Shown: positions 1-10,716, counted from the first letter of the stretch. The stretch is DNA of 41,809 nt from Verrucomicrobiota bacterium (GCA_030835305.1 JAURPJ010000027.1:1-41809); one strand, 5' to 3'. Notes: a model not told the origin generated them from the letters alone. Numbers and translations: made by a program.

Positions 1-298
1 AAGGATGCCAGGGCGATACAATGCCCCAACAACTTCGTTTTTGCAGCCTTCACTGCGCAGGAGATGGCTTGATACTTCATACAAAAGAAGGCCACCTAAG
101 AAAGAGTTGCTTTTCTAAAAATAGCGGTGTTAGAAAAAAATTGTTCCAACCGAGTTGAGAATGCCACCTTAAAACTGTTTTTGTAAATAACAATCTTGAG
201 GTTTCTTGCAGCCGCTTTGGGCTACCTCACTTTAGATAGCACGGACTCTCTGATCACCTAGAGTCATACACCATATTTCGTGGTCTCATCATTACTGG
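1..298. other. No gene recognised at the left edge
   Basis: No convincing reading frame, RNA gene or repeat is visible here. The stretch lies just upstream of a transposase remnant and may include decayed 5' sequence of that element, but I could not match it to any N-terminal transposase motif and saw no terminal inverted repeat. Confidence 0.5.
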
Positions 299-730
299 AT
301 GGATCGAAGAACAAGTTCTGATCACTGTGCCGGAGAATTTCCCGACTCGATAGCTGCCTTCAGCAACGTAAGTGACCTACGAACCTTGAGAAACAAAAAA
401 TCCTGGCTGCGAAAATTCCTCAATCTCCCCAGCGGCATCCCCAGCGATGACACTTTCCGACGCGTCTTCAGTGCCATCAATTCCAAGGCCTTCAATGTTT
501 GCTTCATTGCCTTTACGGAAAACTTCAGTAGCGAACTTTCTTCTCAACTCATCGCGATTGACGGCAAAGCAATCCTTCACTGTTTCGATCATGAGGCCGA
601 ACCGAGCCACCTCCATCATTCCGAACTTATTTCGCCACCGGTTCAGCGTAGCCACCAAGATCTGCTTTTGCCGACAGACAGGCCCCATCGTCCATCTTTT
701 TTACAACTGACTCGCGCACCTCCATGTTGA
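299..730 (+). pseudogene. ISAs1-family transposase remnant
   Basis: The 143-codon frame carries the signature middle of ISAs1-type (H-repeat-associated) DDE transposases: a 'WLRKFLNLPSGIPSDDTF' block at about residues 36-53, then RRVFSAIN, and 'QLIAIDGKAI' at about 83-92, which holds the first catalytic Asp of the DDE triad. Intact family members are about 370-400 residues. Here the N-terminal part is scrambled, and after roughly residue 105 the sequence no longer resembles the family. The second and third catalytic acids are absent, so it cannot be active. No terminal inverted repeats or target duplication were found by eye. The family call is firm; the exact ends are not. Confidence 0.82.
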
Positions 731-815
731 ATCCTCCAATTTTTTTCTTACCGTGTAATGAATAATCTAACGCCACCCCCAACAAGTTATTACCGTCACA
801 TCCTTGTCCTAAAAA

Positions 816-1772
816 CTAATTCTTCCCCTTCCGCTGTTCGTAAATCCACTCGTAAACTTCAGGATTTGAATAACAGGGAGTCCAGGCATCGTGTTTGACC
901 CCGGAAGCGGCGTCATACTCGGTGTATTTGATGTCGCTATTTTCCTTTTTAAGCGCTTCTACCATCTTACGGGTGAAATCGACACTCACAACCGGATCGG
1001 CCACTCCGTGGTGCGCCCAGATAGGTATCTCTTTGATCACCTTGGCAGTCGCAGGATTACCACCTCCGCAAACCGGAACAGCCGCCGCAAAAAGATCGGG
1101 AGCCTCGGCCAAGGCCGACCAAGTTCCGAAACCTCCCATGGAAATTCCCGTGATATAAATCCGGTCCTCATCAACGGGCAGATTCTTGATCGCGGTTTTC
1201 AAGAGCCCAATGACATCATCAAGATATTCACCACGCCACCCCTTGGAATCGTCCGGACACTGTGGTGCGAAGATGAACGAAGGGTTCTTCTTGTGAAACC
1301 TTCCTTCGGCGAAATTCCGCACGATCCCATTGAGTTGTTTTTCATTATCACTTCCTCCCGATCCCTTACCGTGCAGGAAGAGCATGATCGGATAGCGCTT
1401 CTTCGGGCTCATCCTTTTCTCGCTGTAAAAACGGAATTTGAGGCTCTCATACTCCATCTTCTCCCATTCTTCTGTGAGACGATCTTCAAAGATCCCGCCC
1501 GGTTCTTTCTCCGCCAGGCCGGTCATCTCCTCAAGAGCCTCAATAACCCATTTGCGGTCGGCCTTCGAAATTTTATCGAGTGACAAAGTAAAACGCTTGC
1601 CGTCCGACTTGCGGCGCAGGGTCACATCTCGGTCATTTGCAGAAATGAACTCGGCTACCAAAGTGCGTCCGTCAGCCGCGGTCCAAGTCCGAACTTCCCC
1701 CGCCCCGGCCAATTGCGGGATCGCCACTAACATCAAAAAAGCAACTTGGACTGTCTTGAAAATCATCTTCAT
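816..1772 (-). CDS. Secreted alpha/beta-hydrolase esterase with N-terminal SHD1-like domain
   Basis: This encodes a 318-residue exported serine esterase of the dienelactone/PHB-depolymerase-like group that is often annotated as phospholipase or prolyl oligopeptidase. I chose the ATG at 1772 over one 31 codons upstream because it begins directly with a signal peptide (residues 1 to about 24). Residues 27-80 fit an SHD1-like module (RTWTAADGRTLVAEF). The hydrolase domain has an oxyanion-hole FLHGKGSGG (132-140), nucleophile Ser211 in GISMGG, Asp259 in HHGVADP and His294 in VKHDAW, so the triad is complete. It probably removes acyl groups from polysaccharide or lipid substrates outside the cytoplasm; the substrate is unknown. 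It is divergent from the CotH surface protein gene, about 105 bp away. Confidence 0.85.
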   Translation of the reverse strand: MKMIFKTVQVAFLMLVAIPQLAGAGEVRTWTAADGRTLVAEFISANDRDVTLRRKSDGKRFTLSLDKISKADRKWVIEALEEMTGLAEKEPGGIFEDRLTEEWEKMEYESLKFRFYSEKRMSPKKRYPIMLFLHGKGSGGSDNEKQLNGIVRNFAEGRFHKKNPSFIFAPQCPDDSKGWRGEYLDDVIGLLKTAIKNLPVDEDRIYITGISMGGFGTWSALAEAPDLFAAAVPVCGGGNPATAKVIKEIPIWAHHGVADPVVSVDFTRKMVEALKKENSDIKYTEYDAASGVKHDAWTPCYSNPEVYEWIYEQRKGKN

Positions 1773-1877
1773 GGTGCTTGATGATGACTGATTTCCCTGC
1801 GAATAACGATGAAAGAGTTCCACCTTCTTGGTGATTGCCTCGGTGCCCCAGATCACTAGGCTCAATGAGATCCTTTT

Positions 1878-4800
1878 ATGCGACGTCTATTTCAGTCCCG
1901 CCTGCACCTTCTTTTGTTATTAATGCAGACTGCCGCTTTACCAGTCGCTTTTGCCGCGCCTTATTCGGCCGAAGTTCTCGCAGATAATCCGGTGGCATTT
2001 TACCGCTTCAACGAAGATCCGGATGCTACGGTTGCTTTTGACTCCTCGCCGAATGGAAACCATGCCAGTTATGCAGGAACCACCACCCCGACCTTGGGCA
2101 CCGGAGGGCTTACAGAAGAGGCGGATTCCGCTGCCAACTTCAGCGGAAGTTCAGCAGCCAAATCGCGCATCCTAACCCCGCCCCTCTTTAACCCGGCGCT
2201 CACCAGTTTTACCATTGAGGCTCTTTTCAAGACCAACGCGACTTCCCAGCAAGCGATTGTTCAGCAAGGTGGTGGCAGCGGGCGAACTCTCTTTTTCCTT
2301 TCCTCAAGCGGTGGTGACATCCGCAGCTTTCTGGGGGCAGGCACCCGAAGCAGCAGCATTGCGGCCGTCGTTGGTCAAATCCACCACGGCGCTTTGGTTT
2401 TCGATGATCCCACCAACACGTGGACGTGGTATATTGATGGTGTCGCGACGGCCTCTGGAACGGTCAATCCGGAATCTTCCAACGGCGGGTTCTTCATCGG
2501 TATTCACAAGAATCTCTCGAGTAATTACTTCAACGGGACAATTGATGAAGTGGCTTTTTACACCCACGCTCTTCCGGCAGAGCGTATTGCAGAGCACGTG
2601 GCCTCGATGTCAACCCCGCCTGCCCTAAACTCTTTCACCGCATCCCCGATCAGTATCTCAAGCGGAGAGAGCGCGACTCTGACATGGGAAATCGCGCCCG
2701 AAGTCACTGCACTTTCTATTGATCAGGAAATCGGAAATGTCCTGTCCCTTACCACTGAAGGCCTGGGTAGTGCCAGCGTTTCACCAACGGCCACAACAAC
2801 CTACACGATCTCTGCAACAGCCCCGAACGGCATCGTCACCGAAGCCATCACTGTCTATGTTGATGAGCGGGCCAGCTTCAGAATTAATGAATTTGTCGCT
2901 CAAAACGCCGGGCCGGTTACTGATGAAGACGGCGATGAAACTGACTGGATTGAGATTAAGAACACTGGCAATACTCCGAACGACCTCGCAGGTTTCTATC
3001 TTACCGATGATCCCGGCAATCTCACCAAGTGGCAATTCCCGTCCACTCCCATCAACGGTGATGGGCTCCTGTTGCTCTTTGCTTCGGACAAGGATCGCTC
3101 AATTTCGGGAGCCGAACTACATACCAACTTTAAGCTTTCCTCCGGTGGAGAGTATCTCGCTTTAGTCGAGCCTGATGGTGTGACGGTTCATCACGAAATT
3201 GCCCCGTCCTATCCTCCACAATATGTTGGAAGCTCCTATGGCCGCCTCACCGATGGCAGCTTGGGCTACTTTGCCGAGCCAACACCCTCCGCCGAAAATG
3301 GCGCTACCACTTTCAGCGGATTCGTGGAGGAAGAGGTCATTGCGGACAAACCACGGGGATTCTATGATACTGCCTTTACAGTCGGCCTCAGTAGCGCGGA
3401 CCCAACTCTATCGATTCGCTACACCACCGACGGGGCGCCACCAACCGCATCAACTGGCACACGATACGTCGCTCCGGTTTCCATCACTACCACGACCATC
3501 CTCCGCGCCGCAGCCTTTCGACCCGGCGAAGCCCCACGGAAAATCACAACCGTCACCTACCTCTTCCTGGAAGACGTGCTCAACCAACCGGCCGCCCCTG
3601 CCGGTTACCCTTCTGTCTGGCAGCCCGGCACCAGGGCCGACTACGCCATGACCTCATCCGTCGCTCCGGACCAAGACATCATTGATGCACTGCTGGCTCT
3701 CCCCACTGTCTCCGTAGCCATGCCGGTCGACGACCTTTTCAACAATAACTCCGACCCTGCCATTGGCGGAATCTATGCCAATTCCACCATCGCCCGCGGC
3801 TTTCCCTGGGAACGGGCCTGCTCGGCAGAATTCTTCGGATTTCCACACGGACAGGAGCTTCAGATCGATTGCGCCATGCGTGTTTTCGGAAATGCCAGCC
3901 GATGGACCTCCCGCCCCAAACACAACCTCCGACTTGTTTTCAGATCAGCCTACGGACCTTCGGAACTCGACTTCCCGGTGTTCGGAAACGACACCTGGCC
4001 GGACAAAGTCAACAGCTACCTCCTGCGTGGTCAAAATGGTGACTCATGGTTTCACCCGACCCAAGGGCAGCGTAACGAGGCCCTCTACATGCGCGATCAA
4101 CTCGCCCGAAGCCTTCAGCTCGCCATGAATCGTCCCGCCAACTTTCAAGAACATGTTCACCTCTACCTCAATGGACTTTACTGGGGCCTTTATCACACCC
4201 TCGACCGTAATGAGGACAACTCAATGGCACAACGGTTCGGAGGTGCTGAAGAGGATTGGGACGTCATCAAGTCTTCACGAACCAACGGCATGGAAGCAAT
4301 CGATGGCGACATTACCGCCTGGAATGCCATGCTGACGCAAGCAGAAGCGGGACTCGCGGGAGAGGCGGAGTATGCTGCGATTCAGGAGGAAATCGATCTC
4401 GACAACTTTATCGACTATCTCCTCGTGAATTTCTATGACGGCAACTCCGATTGGGACGACAACAACTTTCAAGCGGCTCGACGTAAAACAGGCGACGACC
4501 GATGGCGTATCCTCGTTTGGGATTCCGAGCGAACTTTTCTCAACTCCTCAACCAACAACACCGGTAAAAATTTCGGTAACCGTACCACCCGCCTGCACAC
4601 CAAACTACGCGCTAATTCTGAATACCGCCTCCGCTTCGCCGACCGGGTGCACAAACACTTCTTCAACGATGGTGTCCTCACCCCGACTGGCGTTTCAAAC
4701 GAACTCGACAAATGGATTGCCCTTCTTGAAACACCTCTCATTGCCGAGTCGGCTCGTTGGGGGGATGCCCAACAACCCACCCCGGTCGGCATGGCTCGGT

Positions 4801-6020
4801 GGCAAACCGAAGTAAATTATCAAAAGAACACCTACATTCCCGGACGTACCGCTACCGTTCTCAACCAACTTCAGTCCCAAAACCTATACCCTTCCGTGGC
4901 GGCGCCCCAATTCAATCAACATGGAGAAACAGTCGCCCCGGGCTTTCAGCTCTCCATGACCGCGCCAGCCGGGACCATCTACTACACCCTCGACGGCACT
5001 GATCCGCGGGATGCCACCATCGCCGACCCAAACATCTCGGCCTCCGCCATCGAATATGTTCCTGGCAGTCCCGTGACGCTCACGACCTCCGCCCTCGCAA
5101 AAGCACGCACTTTATCGGGCGGGACCTGGAGCGCTCTTAATGAGGCGGGCTTCTTTGTCGACAGCGTGCCAGCAGACCACACCAACCTCGTGGTTTCAGA
5201 ACTCCACTATCATCCTCTCAGCGATGATGATGCATTGGAGTTTATCGAACTCATGAACATTGGTGATCTAGACATCGATCTTCGCGGGGTTGAGTTCATC
5301 CGAGGAATCACTTTCGACTTTGATCAAAACGACTCACGCCCGATCCAGGTCCTCTCTCCGGGAGAACGGATCGTGCTTGTAGGAAAGTCAGACGACTTCT
5401 CAATCGAATACCCGGGAATTCCTATTGCCGGCGAATTTGTCGGGGATCTTTCCAACAGCGGAGAAAACATCACCCTGCTCGCAGCCGACGGCAGCGCGAT
5501 CAGAGACTTCCGCTACAATGACAAACTCCCTTGGTCCACCAGCCCGGATGGCAACGGCTTCACCTTGGTGCTCACCGCTCCGAGCGATAATCCCGACCAC
5601 AAGCTTGCTTCTTCATGGCGACCCAGCTCCACCCTTGGAGGAAACCCCACTACAAGCGATGCCCTCTCCTTCACTGGGAATCCCCAGGATGATCTCGACT
5701 CCGATGGTCTGTCAGCTCTCCTGGAATATGCGCTTGGCACTGTTGACACCGTCCCCGATCAGCCCGGAGACCTCTATTACCTCTCAGGCCCCCCTGACAA
5801 TTTAACCTTTGTCACTCAGCGAAACCTCAGCTCCGATGACGTTGTCGTTTCCGTGCAGACCTCTACCGACCTAGACACGTGGGTGGATGCAGACGCCATC
5901 TTTGAGCTCAGCAACGAGGAAAATCTTGGCACCGGAATCGCACGCTACACTTGGTCGCTCCGTCCCTTGACTAACCCTGGGAGCAAGTTCTTTATCCGCG
6001 CGCGGGTTGAAATGCATTAG
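1878..6020 (+). CDS. Large secreted CotH-kinase / lamin-tail / LamG surface protein
   Basis: This 1380-residue protein has a signal peptide (1-26) followed by a mosaic of surface modules. There is a LamG/concanavalin-like domain (about 30-240), an Ig-like segment (250-328), a lamin-tail domain (about 333-450; RINEFVAQN, DWIEIKNTG) and a chitobiase-C/FN3-associated domain (about 495-560; IRYTTDGAPP). A CotH domain follows (about 610-930; RVFGNASRW, LRGQNGDSW, ILVWDSERTF). Then come a second chitobiase-C repeat (about 1022-1080; IYYTLDGTDP) and a second lamin-tail domain (about 1103-1215; VVSELHYHPL). CotH proteins are atypical kinases in spore coats; in Verrucomicrobia and Planctomycetes such mosaics are common and functionally undefined. 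The C-terminus lacks a membrane anchor. Cell-surface or secreted location is inferred. Confidence 0.85.
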   Translation: MRRLFQSRLHLLLLLMQTAALPVAFAAPYSAEVLADNPVAFYRFNEDPDATVAFDSSPNGNHASYAGTTTPTLGTGGLTEEADSAANFSGSSAAKSRILTPPLFNPALTSFTIEALFKTNATSQQAIVQQGGGSGRTLFFLSSSGGDIRSFLGAGTRSSSIAAVVGQIHHGALVFDDPTNTWTWYIDGVATASGTVNPESSNGGFFIGIHKNLSSNYFNGTIDEVAFYTHALPAERIAEHVASMSTPPALNSFTASPISISSGESATLTWEIAPEVTALSIDQEIGNVLSLTTEGLGSASVSPTATTTYTISATAPNGIVTEAITVYVDERASFRINEFVAQNAGPVTDEDGDETDWIEIKNTGNTPNDLAGFYLTDDPGNLTKWQFPSTPINGDGLLLLFASDKDRSISGAELHTNFKLSSGGEYLALVEPDGVTVHHEIAPSYPPQYVGSSYGRLTDGSLGYFAEPTPSAENGATTFSGFVEEEVIADKPRGFYDTAFTVGLSSADPTLSIRYTTDGAPPTASTGTRYVAPVSITTTTILRAAAFRPGEAPRKITTVTYLFLEDVLNQPAAPAGYPSVWQPGTRADYAMTSSVAPDQDIIDALLALPTVSVAMPVDDLFNNNSDPAIGGIYANSTIARGFPWERACSAEFFGFPHGQELQIDCAMRVFGNASRWTSRPKHNLRLVFRSAYGPSELDFPVFGNDTWPDKVNSYLLRGQNGDSWFHPTQGQRNEALYMRDQLARSLQLAMNRPANFQEHVHLYLNGLYWGLYHTLDRNEDNSMAQRFGGAEEDWDVIKSSRTNGMEAIDGDITAWNAMLTQAEAGLAGEAEYAAIQEEIDLDNFIDYLLVNFYDGNSDWDDNNFQAARRKTGDDRWRILVWDSERTFLNSSTNNTGKNFGNRTTRLHTKLRANSEYRLRFADRVHKHFFNDGVLTPTGVSNELDKWIALLETPLIAESARWGDAQQPTPVGMARWQTEVNYQKNTYIPGRTATVLNQLQSQNLYPSVAAPQFNQHGETVAPGFQLSMTAPAGTIYYTLDGTDPRDATIADPNISASAIEYVPGSPVTLTTSALAKARTLSGGTWSALNEAGFFVDSVPADHTNLVVSELHYHPLSDDDALEFIELMNIGDLDIDLRGVEFIRGITFDFDQNDSRPIQVLSPGERIVLVGKSDDFSIEYPGIPIAGEFVGDLSNSGENITLLAADGSAIRDFRYNDKLPWSTSPDGNGFTLVLTAPSDNPDHKLASSWRPSSTLGGNPTTSDALSFTGNPQDDLDSDGLSALLEYALGTVDTVPDQPGDLYYLSGPPDNLTFVTQRNLSSDDVVVSVQTSTDLDTWVDADAIFELSNEENLGTGIARYTWSLRPLTNPGSKFFIRARVEMH

Positions 6021-6051
6021 GAGAATCGTAAGCTCAATGGTATTTCTCCTA
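6018..6051. terminator. Hairpin joining the stop codons of two convergent genes
   Basis: A perfect 8-bp inverted repeat, TAGGAGAA (6018-6025) and TTCTCCTA (6044-6051), encloses an 18-base loop. The outer TAG of each arm is the stop codon of one convergent gene: the CotH gene on plus and the YhcH-like gene on minus. There is no clear T-run, so bidirectional termination is only a possibility. Confidence 0.4.
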
Positions 6052-6546
6052 ATCTTGGAGGCGCACCTTTACCACCAGCTTTCTTACCAAGGAAGGGCAA
6101 TCAATTTGGAGACCGGGACGATGTCCATCAACCGGCAGAAAAATTGCAAGGTCACCAGCTTCCAGTTGCAACGAGCACCCTTCTCCGTAGTCAGCAAAGT
6201 AGAGCATATCCCGTTGGGGTGACAGATCTTCCACCAGTTCGAGCTTTCCCACCTTTTCAACATCCATCCGCTCCTCACCGGCAAGGATTACCTGCAAATC
6301 GGCCCATTCGCGATGGGCCTCCCAGCGGACCTCTCTCGGTGCGTTTGTGAGATAAGCTTCCTCGATTAAAAATAAATCGTCATCCACATCGATCTTGGTC
6401 GACTCCCCCTCTGCCCGGGAAAAGGCCCGCTCACGTTCCTCGCTGCCTTCGGTGAGATATTGCTCCATAATTTCATGAGCCGCTTCCCATTGGGAACCCT
6501 GCGGCCATTGATTCTTCAACTCTCTTGCCGGTCCAAAAATTGCCAT
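6049..6546 (-). CDS. YhcH/YjgK/YiaL family protein (DUF386)
   Basis: This 165-residue cupin-like protein has both family hallmarks: the EAHREWADLQVILAGEE block, and a C-terminal metal-site region FLPVDGHRPGL followed by VRKLVVKV. I chose the ATG at 6546 over that at 6561 because a GGGAGAG stretch lies at Shine-Dalgarno distance before it. E. coli YhcH (NanQ) is a sialic-acid anomerase and YiaL/YjgK are sugar-related homologues, so a role in sugar handling is likely; the substrate here is unknown. The gene is the last of a minus-strand series and starts 54 bp after the DUF1552 gene. Confidence 0.85.
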   Translation of the reverse strand: MAIFGPARELKNQWPQGSQWEAAHEIMEQYLTEGSEERERAFSRAEGESTKIDVDDDLFLIEEAYLTNAPREVRWEAHREWADLQVILAGEERMDVEKVGKLELVEDLSPQRDMLYFADYGEGCSLQLEAGDLAIFLPVDGHRPGLQIDCPSLVRKLVVKVRLQD

Positions 6547-6600
6547 GAGGAACTCTCCCACTAGCGACTCCCTCTGACAAGTGTCAGAGATGCGGCATAA

Positions 6601-7983
6601 TCAGATTCCCCGGGTCATCTGGCTGATTCTTTTCTTACCAATCCCAACGGGGCGATCATGTTGAACTCCGGCACAAGCCAAAAGCGTCGTGAGCAAGTCA
6701 CCCTGATTTCCCCTGATATTTGTAAAGAAGCGCCCCGTGTTAATCGTGCCCCCCCCTTTGCCGGCAATAATAAAAGGCAGGTTTTCACGCCGATGCTTGT
6801 TCCCATCTTCAAGACCGGAGCCCCACATCATAATACTATTATCGAGCAGGGTGCCATCACCCTCGGAGAGGCTTGCCATTCTTTTCACCATGTAAGCGTA
6901 TTGCTCGATATTGAAGGCAGTGATCGCAGCCACTTTTTTAACCTTCTCGGCCATATGATTGTGGTGAGTCTGGGAATGGTGGGCATCGGAAAAGCCAAGC
7001 TCCGGATAAGAAACGCCATTTGGAGTCGATCCAATGTAAGTACTGACACGCGTAGTATCGGTTTGAAATGCGAGCACATTAAGATCGCACATCACTTTCA
7101 TGTATTCGCTCCGCTTGTCGCCCTCGGGAATCTTAATCTCAATCGGTGGAGAATCGGAGGTATTACGCTTGCTCGAAGCCACTCCGGCCTTCTTGAGCGC
7201 AGCTTCCTTCTGGCGGTATTCGATGGCCGCGATCCGGCGTTCCACCGAACGAACCCCGTCGAGATATTCATCGAGCTTCTGCTTGTCGCCATACGGTAGG
7301 TTCTTGCGAAGATCCTTGGCTCCACCGATGACCAGATCAAGCATCTTGCGATCGAGAGGATCCGGCTTGGATAGATGCCCGCTCTTGTCCCTCTGTCCAA
7401 AAAGACGTTTCAAAACACTTCGTGGATTAGTCTCCGCAGGAACGGCCTGATTGGCGGAGCGAAAACTGCAGTGGGTGTAATAAGCCTCGTTTAGGCCTTC
7501 CTGATTTTCCTTATGAGTCTGCGGCATGGTGGCCAATTCCAGGGAGGGCAGTGAGGTCTGTGCCCCGATATAGTTCGCCGCGATCTGGTCGGCGGAAATA
7601 GCGATATTCACTTGGTGCCGTTTGTTGGCATCCGGAAGTTGGGCCGTGAGCCAGGTCGAAAGTTCAAGCGCGTGAGGAGCACCGTTGAAGGGCGAGATTG
7701 GAACTCCGGAAATCCCTTTCATGAGCAGGCATTGATCAAGAACAGGGAGCAACGATCGTAAAGCCGGCGGGGGTGATGTCAGAAAACTTTCCGCACTCGC
7801 AGGCCAAAATTGATCCATGATGACCCCATGTGGCATATACATAAAACCGAGCCGGACGGGCGGTCTGACAGTCTTCCCCTTCACGGTATCGGCCCATCCC
7901 ATCGACTCGAGAAGTGGCAGACCGAGAGTGGTACCAACTCCTTTAAGGCAGGCGCGACGATTGAGACGGGATTTACTTTCCAT
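6601..7983 (-). CDS. DUF1552 domain protein with Tat-like signal
   Basis: This 460-residue protein belongs to DUF1552, a family nearly confined to Planctomycetes, Verrucomicrobia and myxobacteria and distantly resembling DUF1501/sulfatase-like folds. I chose the ATG at 7983 because the protein then begins with a twin-arginine style leader ([20 protein letters not shown]), which suggests folded export to the periplasm. Recognisable blocks are [10 protein letters not shown] near the N-terminus, [20 protein letters not shown] and IIAGKGGG near the C-terminus. The start codon overlaps the end of the DUF1592 gene by 11 bases, so the two are translationally linked. The biochemical function of the family is not established; the constant pairing with c-heme DUF1592 proteins suggests a joint extracytoplasmic redox or degradative role. 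Confidence 0.9.
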   Translation of the reverse strand: MESKSRLNRRACLKGVGTTLGLPLLESMGWADTVKGKTVRPPVRLGFMYMPHGVIMDQFWPASAESFLTSPPPALRSLLPVLDQCLLMKGISGVPISPFNGAPHALELSTWLTAQLPDANKRHQVNIAISADQIAANYIGAQTSLPSLELATMPQTHKENQEGLNEAYYTHCSFRSANQAVPAETNPRSVLKRLFGQRDKSGHLSKPDPLDRKMLDLVIGGAKDLRKNLPYGDKQKLDEYLDGVRSVERRIAAIEYRQKEAALKKAGVASSKRNTSDSPPIEIKIPEGDKRSEYMKVMCDLNVLAFQTDTTRVSTYIGSTPNGVSYPELGFSDAHHSQTHHNHMAEKVKKVAAITAFNIEQYAYMVKRMASLSEGDGTLLDNSIMMWGSGLEDGNKHRRENLPFIIAGKGGGTINTGRFFTNIRGNQGDLLTTLLACAGVQHDRPVGIGKKRISQMTRGI

Positions 7984-9925
7984 GGTTTGGTCGGGTTGGG
8001 GTTTCCTGAATGTGGTGATTGAGAAATGGATAGCTGGTGACAACCTCCAAGATCAGAGTCTGCATACCATGATCATCCGCCGCAATCGATTCCATAAGTC
8101 GATCGACCACAATATGATCATAGCCTTCCAGCGGACGACACAAGGCATATGCGAGAAGTTTCTCGGTCAAATTTCGGGCTACTTCGGACTTTCGGTTTGC
8201 GAGGATCTCTTTGAGCTCCGCAGGGGTCGCGAACCGTTTTCCTCCTGGCAACTCTCCTGTCGCATCGATTGCGCCCCCGGTATCATCTTTCTCGCGCCAA
8301 CGCCCGATCGTGTCGAAATTTTCCAGACCGAAACCGATGGGATCCATGATTTTATGACAAGTTGCGCAGGCTGAATCAGTTCGGTGAAGCTCGGTTCGCT
8401 CACGAAGAGTCAGGTTAACAACCTTCTCCTCTTTCTGCTTCTCGAGTTCGGGAACATTGGGCGGAGCGGGCGGTATGACCTCCCCGAGAATCTGCTCTAG
8501 CACCCAAACGCCACGTTTCACCGGACTGGTTCGGTTAGGAAAAGAAGTCGTCGCGAGGACACCGGGCATCCCGAGGACACCCCCGCGATTTGAATTCTTC
8601 AACATAACTTTTCGCATCGCCGGCCCCGTCACTTCTTTTTGCAATCCATAAAGGTTCGACAAGTTTTCGTTGAGAAAGGTGAAGTCGCTCTTCACAAAAT
8701 TAATCACGCTCAGGTTCTCCCGCATGAGGGTCTCGAAAAACATACGAACTTCATCGTACATCGCAGAACGCATCTCCGGTGTCATTTGGGGGAACCTGGC
8801 AGAATCAAAAGTCATCGCTTCCAGTTCACCAATGCCAAGCCATTGCGCACCAAATCCGTCGAACAGAGCGCGTGACCGTTTATCCCCAATTAGTCGTTTT
8901 ACCTGACCACGATAGACTCCGGGATCGTGAAGCATTCCGGCATCAGCAAGGGCGGAAAGTTCGGCATCTGGCATGGTGGCCCACAATAAATACGAGAGCC
9001 GGGACGCTAGTTGATGATTATCCAGCGGAACAATGGCCTGGCTTCCGTCAGGTGTCACAGACGGTGTAATGAAGAGAAATTGCGGAGAAACCAGAATCGC
9101 CTTGAGCATCAATCGAAGTGATGATGAGTAAGATAATCCATCATCGCGGCCAAGCTTGAAGACCTTCTGTAAAACCTCAACTTCCTTTCCCGAAGGAGGA
9201 CGGCGGTAGGCTCGTTTCGCCAGGGAGCGGGCAACATCCTTCACAAACTCCGCTTCATTTTCTCCAGCTGCAGGGGCGTCGCCAAAAAGACGCTTTTGAA
9301 TTTCGGTTGGCGATGAACCGTCGGGCGCCAGGATTTGATCCAAGATTTCTTTGGCAATGCCGAGATACTGCTCCGACAACAAAGGTGAGAGACTATTGAG
9401 ATAACCTTCCCCAAAGACTTCATCAGGCAGACCATCGGCAATCGCGGGATCCACGCCTAAGAGATCATGCAAGGTATTGCCATATTCTCTTTTGGTGAGG
9501 CGACGAATGACAAATGGCCCGGGATCCTTCGGACTCAGGTATTTGATCATGCCAATCGCTTCGATGAACTTCTTCCGATCCTCATTCGAGGGCTGCTTGG
9601 GCGAATCCTCTGGCGGCATATCGTGCGCCTTCACGTTTGCGATGGCCTGTTTCCACCGCTTTCCGGATGCCGAACTTCCAGGAGTCTTAAGAGCCGGTTG
9701 AAAGTTGATCCCGCCTTTCTGCCGCTTGTTGCTGTGGCACTTGAAACAGTAGTCGTTGATAAACGGCATCACCGTGTTCTCAAAAGACTTCTTGGCCTCG
9801 CTCTGAATCCCGGAGCCCCCCCGCTCTTCCGCCGACCCGCCGGCACACGACGTCACGAGGAGCAGCAGCAGACCAAACATCAGAAGTCCTCGGCAGGAGA
9901 TTTTCTCAGAAGTAAACTTGGGCAT
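7973..9925 (-). CDS. DUF1587/1592/1588/1585-type c-heme lipoprotein
   Basis: This 650-residue protein has a lipoprotein leader with lipobox VTSC (Cys27) and an N-terminal planctomycete-cytochrome-like heme site CFKCH (60-64). A chain of domains typical of these giant periplasmic proteins follows: DUF1587 ([18 protein letters not shown]), DUF1595, DUF1592 ([15 protein letters not shown]), DUF1588 ([20 protein letters not shown]) and a C-terminal DUF1585. A second heme motif CATCH is at about 520-524. The protein is expected to sit in a membrane facing the periplasm and bind heme c covalently. It lies between a decayed diheme cytochrome gene (65 bp upstream) and the DUF1552 partner (overlapping). 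Loss of the neighbouring cytochrome may leave it without an electron partner. Confidence 0.9.
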   Translation of the reverse strand: MPKFTSEKISCRGLLMFGLLLLLVTSCAGGSAEERGGSGIQSEAKKSFENTVMPFINDYCFKCHSNKRQKGGINFQPALKTPGSSASGKRWKQAIANVKAHDMPPEDSPKQPSNEDRKKFIEAIGMIKYLSPKDPGPFVIRRLTKREYGNTLHDLLGVDPAIADGLPDEVFGEGYLNSLSPLLSEQYLGIAKEILDQILAPDGSSPTEIQKRLFGDAPAAGENEAEFVKDVARSLAKRAYRRPPSGKEVEVLQKVFKLGRDDGLSYSSSLRLMLKAILVSPQFLFITPSVTPDGSQAIVPLDNHQLASRLSYLLWATMPDAELSALADAGMLHDPGVYRGQVKRLIGDKRSRALFDGFGAQWLGIGELEAMTFDSARFPQMTPEMRSAMYDEVRMFFETLMRENLSVINFVKSDFTFLNENLSNLYGLQKEVTGPAMRKVMLKNSNRGGVLGMPGVLATTSFPNRTSPVKRGVWVLEQILGEVIPPAPPNVPELEKQKEEKVVNLTLRERTELHRTDSACATCHKIMDPIGFGLENFDTIGRWREKDDTGGAIDATGELPGGKRFATPAELKEILANRKSEVARNLTEKLLAYALCRPLEGYDHIVVDRLMESIAADDHGMQTLILEVVTSYPFLNHHIQETPTRPNHGK

Positions 9926-9990
9926 CGAAATCGAACAAACTTAAAACGATACGAGCATCCAAGCCCATCCTCTTTCCATAAATAACCCAA

Positions 9991-10671
9991 TCATTTTGGA
10001 TCGACATTCTTAAATGCCTCATCTTTCAATCCTCCGTGGATATAGCTGATCAATTCCCAAAGTTGCTCTTCGGTTAATGCTTCGCCAAAGCCCACCATGG
10101 GAGCTCCATCAAGTCCGGTTGCCAGGGTCCGGTAGAGATCGAGGGGCTGCGTTCCAGACTTACAAGTTCCCTTGGTGAGATCTGCCGGATGGATGGGAAA
10201 ACCCCAAAGATCTGCGAGTTCCCTGCCCCCATGCCCGTCGCCTTTACCAACCGCTCCATGGCAGACAATACAGTAAGTTTAAAAAAGCTCCTTTCCCGCC
10301 TGAATACGTAAATTCTCTACCAGAAACTTTGGCTCCGTGGCAGGCAATGTAATCGGCTTTGCGAAATTCTCCGGATCCTTCCAACGAACGGAGAAGCTCT
10401 TGATGTATTCAATCACGGCATCGTATTCATGTTCCCTTCGGTGGTGCGCAAAGGCAGGCATTGCAGTCCCGGAGACTCCTTTCGAAATGGTCCGTTTTAA
10501 ATCATCGTGAGTTGGCATTTTTCGCATCGAAGTCGTGCGCTACTTAAAGACTCCGCTTCGGAATTTTCTCGGACGATTAATGATTCAGCCCGCTGACCAA
10601 TCTCCATCGCCTTTCCCTCTCCCGTCATGACATTGCAAACAGCTCTTTAAGAAGATTTTTTGGCCTTCCAT
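9991..10671 (-). pseudogene. Decayed diheme cytochrome c gene with three in-frame stops
   Basis: Read as one minus-strand frame, this 227-codon stretch encodes two c-type heme domains. The first has GQKIFLKSCLQCHDG and the sequence on to RPRKFRSGVF; the middle has MPTHDDLKRTISKGVSGTAM; the second has GKELF then TYCIVCHGAVGKGDG, ending LKDEAFKNVDPK. Three nonsense codons interrupt it: TGA at 10587-10585, TAG at 10542-10540 and TAA at 10281-10279, the last just before the second heme motif. No frameshift is needed anywhere. The N-terminal signal peptide is not recognisable; the frame upstream of ATG 10671 runs straight into the preceding hydrolase gene. Both CxxCH motifs survive, so decay is probably recent. 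It lies where a functional cytochrome partner of DUF1592/DUF1552 would be expected. Confidence 0.85.
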
Positions 10672-10716
10672 ATAAAGACGGATTCTCTTGCGTTGTGACA
10701 CCTTGTCTTTCCTCTT

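Noticed and set aside
10074-10268. A separate 64-codon minus-strand frame
   Set aside because: It is out of frame with the CIVCH-containing cytochrome text, which explains the same bases far better.
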